Origin: Chloroflexota bacterium
GTDB lineage: Bacteria > Chloroflexota > Dehalococcoidia > GIF9 > UBA5629
Length of the DNA: 64,000 bases
Reading direction: 5' to 3'
NCBI GenBank assembly: GCA_016875875.1
Contig: VGOP01000005.1
Coordinates: 62,001-126,000, forward strand
The notes beneath the pieces are model-generated. The model saw nothing but the letters and a program-made list of their open reading frames with translations. It was not told the origin of the DNA and searched no databases. Of the stretch, positions 58,730-64,000 are shown piece by piece. The first letter of the stretch is position 1, and every line of letters starts with the position of its first letter. Made by a program: the position numbers and the translations under genes.

Positions 58730-60427
58730 TTAGATTAACTTGAATTCTATCACGTTAACCAGTCCCATATCAGTCAACCTAATTTCTGGTATTACTGGTA
58801 ATGCGATGAATGAAAGAAGAGCGAAGGGTGCTGGAGGAACATTTCCTAGCCCAGACGCGGTTTTTTCCACCTTCTCAAACTTTTTGACAACTGCTTCCAG
58901 TGGCTCGGATGAAAGTAGTCCGGCGACAGGTAGCGGTAAAGCTGCCAGAATTTTGCCGTCGACGCACGCTACTAACCCACCTTGCAGCTTTTCTATCTCC
59001 TTGATTGATGTGAAGATGTCAAGGTCGTTTGTGCCAACCGCTACTATGTTATGAGAGTCATGGGCTATGGATGAGGCTAGGGCACCACGTTTCAGTCCAA
59101 AGCCGTTGACCATCCCCAGGCCAATATTGCCACTTGTCTTGTGCCTTTCCACAACTACCAACTTTAGTATATCTTCTTCTAGGTCAGGCATGACTACACC
59201 ATCTTTGGCTTTAACCCTCTCAATTCTTTTCTTAGTGATTATCTGGCCGGGGATGATTTCGATAACTGGAAAGTTTTCCCCACTTGTGGTTAATTTTAAT
59301 ACCTCTATGCCGAAAGGCTTGATGCGGACGGTATCCGCCAGCTCTTTGGCAGGAGCTTTTAGTGGTGGTAGAAGATAACTGCCTTCTCTAGCTACCAGGC
59401 CGCCTTTATAAAAGACCATATCTATTTCAAGTTGCGGGAGGTCGGTTATGGTTATGAGGTTGGCTATGTAGCCGGGAGCGATGCCGCCCCTGTCGTATAG
59501 CCTGAAATACTCAGCGGTATTGATGGTTGCCAGTTGTATTGCCCGCACTGGCTCAAGTCCGCTTTGTATTGCCTTCCTGACAACAGCATCAATGTCGCCC
59601 TCGTGGAGCAAATCGGAGCAACTGCGGTCATCGACAACAAAAAAGCATCTTTTAGACGTTTTAGCATTAACCAGAGGTAGAAGAGCATTCAGGTTTTTCT
59701 CCGAAGAGCCTTCACGTATCATCAAGTACATTCCCCTCCTCAGCTTCTCCCTCCCTTCCTCTGTGGTGGTCGATTCATGGTCCGAGCGGATGCCAGCAGC
59801 TAGGTAGGCGTTTAGCTGTTTGTTAGTGACGCTCGGGGCGTGCCCATCGATGAGTTTACCTTTTGCAGCGGTTACCTTGTTTAGAACTTGCTTATCGCCG
59901 AAGATAACGCCGGGGAAGTTCATCATCTCGCCAAGCCCAATAACGTTCTTCATCTTGAGTATCTTCTTAATATCCTGGGTTTTGATCTCGGCTCCACTGG
60001 TTTCCATATGGGTAGCTGGCACACATGATGGAGCCATGAAGAACATGTCCAGCGGTAACTTTTGTGCCCAGTCCAGGACGAACTTTATACCTTCGAGGCC
60101 GGACACATTGGCTATCTCATGAAGGTCAGTAACTATAGCTGAGGTACCTCTGGAAACCACAGCTTGGGCATACTGGGCAGGATGGAGCATAGAGCTCTCG
60201 AAGTGGCTGTGGCCGTTTATTAATCCAGGTGCTAGATAGCTGCCATTGAGTTCAATTGTTTTTTTGGCCTTGTGATAATTGCCGATGCCGGCAATCCTAT
60301 CGCCGTAGATAGCTACATTGCCTTCTTCTATGATGCCGACGAAAGTGTTTATTATTTTGGCGTTCTTTAGCAGCAAGTCTGCTGGAGTGTCCCCACGGGC
60401 CACTGAGATCAGTTTAGCTAAGCTCAT
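58730..60427 (-). CDS. ade: Adenine deaminase
   Basis: About 565 residues, the Ade-type amidohydrolase that converts adenine to hypoxanthine, unlike the adenosine-deaminase-like family. Motifs: NGHSHFESSMLHP (metal HxH), DLHEIANVSG, MAPSCVPATHMETSG, LIDGHAPS, SDHESTT and the C-terminal DSHNIVAVG. ATG 60427 after CAGAGGA is preferred over TTG 60445. It follows hpt closely, so adenine to hypoxanthine to IMP can proceed from one transcript. Usual length for bacterial Ade. Confidence 0.94.
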   Translation of the reverse strand: MSLAKLISVARGDTPADLLLKNAKIINTFVGIIEEGNVAIYGDRIAGIGNYHKAKKTIELNGSYLAPGLINGHSHFESSMLHPAQYAQAVVSRGTSAIVTDLHEIANVSGLEGIKFVLDWAQKLPLDMFFMAPSCVPATHMETSGAEIKTQDIKKILKMKNVIGLGEMMNFPGVIFGDKQVLNKVTAAKGKLIDGHAPSVTNKQLNAYLAAGIRSDHESTTTEEGREKLRRGMYLMIREGSSEKNLNALLPLVNAKTSKRCFFVVDDRSCSDLLHEGDIDAVVRKAIQSGLEPVRAIQLATINTAEYFRLYDRGGIAPGYIANLITITDLPQLEIDMVFYKGGLVAREGSYLLPPLKAPAKELADTVRIKPFGIEVLKLTTSGENFPVIEIIPGQIITKKRIERVKAKDGVVMPDLEEDILKLVVVERHKTSGNIGLGMVNGFGLKRGALASSIAHDSHNIVAVGTNDLDIFTSIKEIEKLQGGLVACVDGKILAALPLPVAGLLSSEPLEAVVKKFEKVEKTASGLGNVPPAPFALLSFIALPVIPEIRLTDMGLVNVIEFKLI

Positions 60428-60446
60428 ATTCTGTTCCTCTGGCAAA

Positions 60447-60965
60447 CTAATCTATGCAACATATATCTTGCAGATGGCGAAACTTTTCATTCCAGTCAAT
60501 TCCGTAGCCGACTATAAACTTGTTGGGCACAGTGAAACCGAGGTAATCAATGGTCACCGGAACCTTATGTCGTGAGGGCTTGTCGGTCAGGGCACAGAGC
60601 TTTAAGGACGCCGGTTTTTTCTTTCGCAGGTAATCTATTAGGAAAGAAACGGTCAGCCCGGTATCAACTATGTCCTCAATTACTATTACATCCCTGCCTT
60701 TTATTGGTGTCTTAAGTCCCTGCACCACTTTCACCTTGCCTGAAGTTTCCGTGCCTGCGCCGTAACTCGAGAGTCTGACGAAGTCAGTTTCTACAGGTAA
60801 GCCAAGCTCACGAACTAGGTCAGCCATAAAGATGAAGGAACCTTTAAGGATGCCGATGAGTAGTGGTTGTTTTCCTTGGTAATCCCATCTGATTTCAGCA
60901 GCCAGCTTAGCTACAGCCTGCCTGATTTCCTCTTGCGTGATTAGGACCTTAGGCTGTGGGGACAT
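60447..60965 (-). CDS. hpt: Hypoxanthine phosphoribosyltransferase
   Basis: 172 residues. The PRPP-binding motif is VIVIEDIVDTGLT; LIGILKGSFIFMADL is the PPi loop, RLSSYG is the flexible loop, and LGFTVPNKFIVGYGIDW closes the purine site. It makes IMP (or GMP) from hypoxanthine (guanine) and PRPP. The promoter TAGACA-18-TATAAT ends seven bases before ATG 60965, leaving no room for a ribosome site: a leaderless candidate. It heads hpt-ade-nitronate monooxygenase. Confidence 0.95.
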   Translation of the reverse strand: MSPQPKVLITQEEIRQAVAKLAAEIRWDYQGKQPLLIGILKGSFIFMADLVRELGLPVETDFVRLSSYGAGTETSGKVKVVQGLKTPIKGRDVIVIEDIVDTGLTVSFLIDYLRKKKPASLKLCALTDKPSRHKVPVTIDYLGFTVPNKFIVGYGIDWNEKFRHLQDICCID

Positions 60966-60972
60966 GGGCGTG

Positions 60973-61002
60973 ATTATACCCTTAGATGGTTTTCTTTGTC
61001 TA
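60973..61002 (-). promoter_or_regulatory. Promoter of the hpt operon (leaderless)
   Basis: On the minus strand: TAGACA (61002-60997), an 18-base spacer, TATAAT (60978-60973), then seven bases to the ATG at 60965. Confidence 0.7.
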
Positions 61003-61035
61003 TACAGTGGGCCTAGGGCCTCGTTTTAAGGGCTG

Positions 61036-62205
61036 TCAGCGCTTAACGATCAGTTTCTTCACAGCTTTTTGAAGACCTTCGATGGTTAGCTCAAACATGG
61101 GGAAGATTTTTCTAATCATTAGAACGGTAGGTTCGTTCCAGTAGTTGGGTGATTCGGGGTTTAGCCAGACGCAGTGGCTGAAATGGTCAGCGATTTGCTT
61201 AAGGCGGGCTATCCCCGGCTTGTAGTTTCGTTCATAGTAGTAAACGGCGCCGTAAACACTATTTAGCTCCGATGGTGCCATCCAAGCATCTCCTACCAAT
61301 ATCACCTTATAATCTTGCTCCATTGTGTGCAGTAGATGGTTGGTGCTTATTGCGTCCCGGCGCTCGATGTCTTTGTAAACGTAGTCGTAGATGCAGTTAT
61401 GGAAATAGTAGTATTGGAAATCCTTGAAGTGAGTGCTGCGGTGGGCAGCTGAGAAAAGCAGGCTGCAGAGATGGACAAAGGGGTCCATAGAGCCCCCGAC
61501 ATCCATAAGGAGGAGTAGCTTGACCTTATTCTTTCTGCTTCGCCTCCAGATTAACTCAATGTCACCGGCATTCTTGGCAGTAGCATCGATAGTTTTATCC
61601 AAATCTAGCTCGTCCTCTGGCCCGGTGCGATTCAATTGTCGTAGCCCTTTCAGGGCTACTTCGATTTGGCGGATATCGAGCGTCAGGTCATGACGGTAGT
61701 TGCGGAATTGCCTTTGTTCAGCGATTTGGATAGCGCTCCTGCCTCCGCCTGCGCCACCAATCCTGAAGCCGGCTGGATGTTGTCCAGAATGCCCAAAAGG
61801 CGAGGTACCTCCTCTGCCTATCCAGTAGGCGCCTCTGTCATGTTGTTCTGTTTGTTCTCTAAGCCTTTTCTCAAGCTCCTTGAGCAGTTCATCCAAATCC
61901 ATAATATCCAGCAGTGCTCTCTCTTCTTCAGTAAGGAAAATTCTGTTGAAGGGGTCTTTAAGCCAGTTCAGGATTTGTTCTGAAATTTCTGGTGGAGCTT
62001 TTATACCTTTGAAGTATTCCTGGAAGGCGACATCATAGTGGTCAAAGTAAGCCTCGCTTTTGACCAGTATAGCTCGGGCGAGATAATAGAAATCGTTCAG
62101 GCTGGAGATGTAACCTCTGGACAGAGCTTCCATTAGGGTCATCCATTCTGTGATTGAAACTGGTACTTTTCTTTCCCTTAGGGTGTAAAAAAACTCAGTA
62201 AACAT
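61036..62205 (-). CDS. VWA-domain protein (CoxE-like)
   Basis: 389 residues. The N-terminal half is helical and charged (about 1-130) with a Gly-rich stretch (GRGGTSPFGHSGQHPAGF and GGAGGG), followed by a von Willebrand A domain with the MIDAS LLLMDVGGSMDPF; the third MIDAS residue is Gly in place of Ser. It belongs to the CoxE/VWA group that works with MoxR ATPases in assembling or activating enzymes or membrane complexes. The MoxR gene lies 21 bases upstream, so the pair is an operon. The client protein is unknown. Confidence 0.87.
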   Translation of the reverse strand: MFTEFFYTLRERKVPVSITEWMTLMEALSRGYISSLNDFYYLARAILVKSEAYFDHYDVAFQEYFKGIKAPPEISEQILNWLKDPFNRIFLTEEERALLDIMDLDELLKELEKRLREQTEQHDRGAYWIGRGGTSPFGHSGQHPAGFRIGGAGGGRSAIQIAEQRQFRNYRHDLTLDIRQIEVALKGLRQLNRTGPEDELDLDKTIDATAKNAGDIELIWRRSRKNKVKLLLLMDVGGSMDPFVHLCSLLFSAAHRSTHFKDFQYYYFHNCIYDYVYKDIERRDAISTNHLLHTMEQDYKVILVGDAWMAPSELNSVYGAVYYYERNYKPGIARLKQIADHFSHCVWLNPESPNYWNEPTVLMIRKIFPMFELTIEGLQKAVKKLIVKR

Positions 62206-62226
62206 GCAGGTGCCTATCTACCGTTT

Positions 62227-63099
62227 TTAACGTGGCGTTTCGTAACTGTCTACAGTTTTTGTTGTTTGTTTTTTCTTCATAAAGGTGTTTACGAAATAAG
62301 CATAGTCTGTTTCTTTCTTCAACAAGGTGCCGGCAAAGGGGATTTCAGTGGGTATTGCCTCATATGGTGTACTGCTGGCGATAAGGACACGAATCCAATC
62401 TATCAGCTCGCTTGTTGATGGCTTCTTTCGGAAGTCGTCGATCTTCCGTAGTGAGTAGAATGTTGCCAGAGCCTGGTGAAGTAGCTTATCCTTGATGTCA
62501 GGGAAGTGCACCTTCACTATCTCCTCCATGAGCGTAGGGTCAGGGAATTCGATGTAATGGAATATACAGCGTCGGAGGAAGGCATCAGGGAGTTCCTTTT
62601 CAGCATTGCTGGTTATGACCACTATAGGTCGATGAGTTGCAACAACTGTCTCTCCTGTCTCCGGTATATAAAAACTCATCTCATCTAGCTCATTTAGCAG
62701 GTCGTTAGGAAATTCGAGGTCAGCTTTATCTACCTCGTCAATGAGGAGCACAATCTCCTCTTTAGAGACAAAAGCCTCTCCCAATTTTCCCAACTTTATG
62801 TATTGCCTAATATCGGAGATATCTTTATCCCCGAAGCGGCTGTCGTTCAGTCGTTGGACCGTATCGTAAACATATAAGCCTTCTTGGGCTTTGGTAGTTG
62901 ATTTTATGTTCCAGACGATCAGACTTTTCTCTAAACCTTTGGCGATACTGTGGGCCAGGAGCGTTTTGCCCGTTCCAGGTTCGCCTCTGACCAACAAAGG
63001 CCTCTTTAAGGCTATGGCTACATTAACCGCATTTCTCAGAGCTTCAGAGGTAACATAATCGTGGGAGCCTTTGAATTTGTCAAAACCGTCATTAACCAT
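62227..63099 (-). CDS. MoxR-family AAA+ ATPase
   Basis: 290 residues. Walker A is RGEPGTGKTLLAHSIA, Walker B VLLIDEVDKADLEF, sensor 1 IVITSNAEKELPDAFLRR and the sensor 2 helix bundle follows. MoxR ATPases act as chaperones for metal insertion or complex assembly together with a VWA partner. The partner gene is immediately downstream. ATG 63099 follows GGAGG with a long 13-base gap. No oxidoreductase or dehydrogenase client gene is adjacent. Confidence 0.92.
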   Translation of the reverse strand: MVNDGFDKFKGSHDYVTSEALRNAVNVAIALKRPLLVRGEPGTGKTLLAHSIAKGLEKSLIVWNIKSTTKAQEGLYVYDTVQRLNDSRFGDKDISDIRQYIKLGKLGEAFVSKEEIVLLIDEVDKADLEFPNDLLNELDEMSFYIPETGETVVATHRPIVVITSNAEKELPDAFLRRCIFHYIEFPDPTLMEEIVKVHFPDIKDKLLHQALATFYSLRKIDDFRKKPSTSELIDWIRVLIASSTPYEAIPTEIPFAGTLLKKETDYAYFVNTFMKKKQTTKTVDSYETPR

Positions 63100-63195
63100 T
63101 ATTTAAAATTTGCCTCCATTAGTGTTTACGCTTTTTGCCACTCCGTTGCTAATTGTAGCCGATATTGGAATGTGAAGCAATTTGGCCACTTAAGG

Positions 63196-64000
63196 CTATT
63201 TTAATGTGTAGGCTTTTTCGTAGTAGGAACATATGTTGGAAATAGCTTTTACTGCTCTCTGGAGAGAGGGCGATACGGCAATGCCGGCTTGAAGGAAGCG
63301 GTCTTGCACTCGCCTTCTTTCTGTCTCTATGTCTATCTTGTCAACATCGGTTGCTAGTTCTCCGAGAATAACCAAGAGCGGCTTTTTGCCCTTTTTTCTT
63401 ATGTCTAGCAGCACCTCGACGCGTTTCTCAGAATCTGCTCCAGGTATTCCTGCAAGTTGTTGGGTTCCGTATAAGAAAATACGGTCAATGATTATGGTAT
63501 CTATTCCATCCCAGAAAAGTAGGATTTCCAGGACTTTATGCAATACCGAAGAGGGGATTGTGGGAGCTCCTACATCAACTGGGTTTCTGATGCTTGTCCC
63601 GGCTGGAGGAAGGAGGGCCCTTAGCTGTTGCTGGATGTCGGGTGGTGATGTGGGAATTTGGAGCCCGAATTGTTCACAGATATCGCTGGCAGCTACTCCT
63701 ACTGAGCCTCCTCCACCGACTACTGCAACCTTTCGCCCGACGCTTTCTGAGAAGTGTGGGAATAGCGCTGTGGTGTCAAGGAATTCTTCAAAGTTGTCTA
63801 TTAGTACCGCCCCGGTTTGTTTGGAGAACGCTTGCCATATAGCTTTTTCTCCACTCATAGAGCCGGTATGGCTATTAACTGCTTTTTTACCGGTTTCTGT
63901 GAGCCCACCCTTCCATATAATAAGAGGCTTTTTACCAAGGAGGCTCTTGGCAAGTTCGAAGAAGCGCCTTCCCTCCTTTACCCCTTCGATATAAGCTGCG
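63196..64000 (-). CDS. ADP-forming acyl-CoA synthetase, CoA-binding alpha part (5' end outside window)
   Basis: About 267 visible residues, open to the right edge of the window. KPLIIWKGGLTETGKKAVNS and HTGSMSGE form the CoA-ligase domain with the conserved phospho-His region, followed by VAVVGGGGSVGVAASDICEQ and RNPVDVGAP, typical of acetate-CoA ligase (ADP-forming) and pimeloyl/succinyl-CoA ligase-like alpha subunits. The catalytic N-terminal CoA-binding domain lies beyond the edge. It makes ATP from acyl-CoA, or activates an acid. There is no beta/ATP-grasp part in the visible section. Confidence 0.82.
   Translation of the reverse strand, partial: AAYIEGVKEGRRFFELAKSLLGKKPLIIWKGGLTETGKKAVNSHTGSMSGEKAIWQAFSKQTGAVLIDNFEEFLDTTALFPHFSESVGRKVAVVGGGGSVGVAASDICEQFGLQIPTSPPDIQQQLRALLPPAGTSIRNPVDVGAPTIPSSVLHKVLEILLFWDGIDTIIIDRIFLYGTQQLAGIPGADSEKRVEVLLDIRKKGKKPLLVILGELATDVDKIDIETERRRVQDRFLQAGIAVSPSLQRAVKAISNICSYYEKAYTLK

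Noticed and set aside
63329-63994. 221-codon ORF on the plus strand
   Set aside because: It is the complement of the acyl-CoA synthetase gene, which has clear conserved motifs.
1-64000. CRISPR arrays, tRNA and rRNA genes
   Set aside because: I saw no regularly spaced direct repeats and no tRNA T-loop/acceptor pattern that holds up. The gttgaatcc at 10785 belongs to the SRP RNA.

Overview
The window is a gene-dense stretch of bacterial chromosome with no rRNA, tRNA or CRISPR array that I can see. The gene set (dimeric-type glycyl-tRNA synthetase, several nitronate-monooxygenase paralogues, CcdA/TlpA-type lipoprotein redoxins, OtsAB plus TreT trehalose genes, zinc-ribbon membrane proteins, frequent GTG and TTG starts) fits best with a Chloroflexota bacterium near the Dehalococcoidia. 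That placement is inference from gene content, not from a phylogenetic marker. There are many lipoprotein signals and no outer-membrane or LPS genes. Several sigma70-type promoters carry an extended -10 (TGnTATAAT-like), and at least five genes seem to start at or next to the transcription start, i.e. leaderless.

Layout. 1-8170: housekeeping genes (end of metG, polyprenyl diphosphate synthase, ftsH, an endonuclease IV-like protein, rsfS, ndk, and a leftward thiL-tsaE-tsaB operon). 8246-10688: two zinc-ribbon membrane proteins, a gamma-glutamylcyclotransferase-like protein and a metallophosphoesterase. 10725-10995: a long, Alu-containing SRP RNA, followed by SDR, amidohydrolase, ksgA and ispE genes. 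14686-18380: a membrane-anchored Mrr-type nuclease, a CCA-adding enzyme family protein, and an acetyltransferase and a thioesterase driven by two copies of one promoter. 19085-25358: otsA-otsB-mscS-treT and a CPA2 antiporter, which reads as an osmotic-stress unit. 26855-33143: three nitronate monooxygenases in alternating orientation, a second antiporter and a TrkA-type K+ channel. 33190-37891: a redox cluster of three redoxin genes, a redoxin remnant, ccdA and trxA. 37933-50993: mixed metabolism (sugar nucleotidyltransferase, TatD, an eIF2B-like isomerase, ADP-ribosylglycohydrolase, a TGS GTPase, alpha/beta hydrolases, TspO, DUF89, HAD, an Asp-box lipoprotein, glyS). 51004-54727: an sbcD relic, then a NarL-type two-component system with an extra stand-alone receiver. 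54878-57708: a GYD-domain gene split by a segment carrying an orphan glycyl radical enzyme. 57755-64000: an hpt-ade-nitronate monooxygenase operon, a MoxR/VWA pair and the start-truncated part of an ADP-forming acyl-CoA synthetase.

The most notable observations are (1) the glycyl radical enzyme inserted into a GYD-domain gene, with both halves of the broken gene still readable and related repeats at each side; (2) three further decayed or odd genes found only by reading the gaps (sbcD relic, redoxin relic, and a zinc-ribbon/FN3/redoxin fusion without its cysteines); (3) the long SRP RNA outside its best-known host group; (4) the leaderless promoter pattern; and (5) a duplicated promoter plus a perfect palindrome upstream of the acetyltransferase. 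I did not find a convincing new multi-gene defence or metabolic system. The closest candidates are the membrane Mrr-type nuclease with duplicated C-terminal modules and the glycyl radical cassette.
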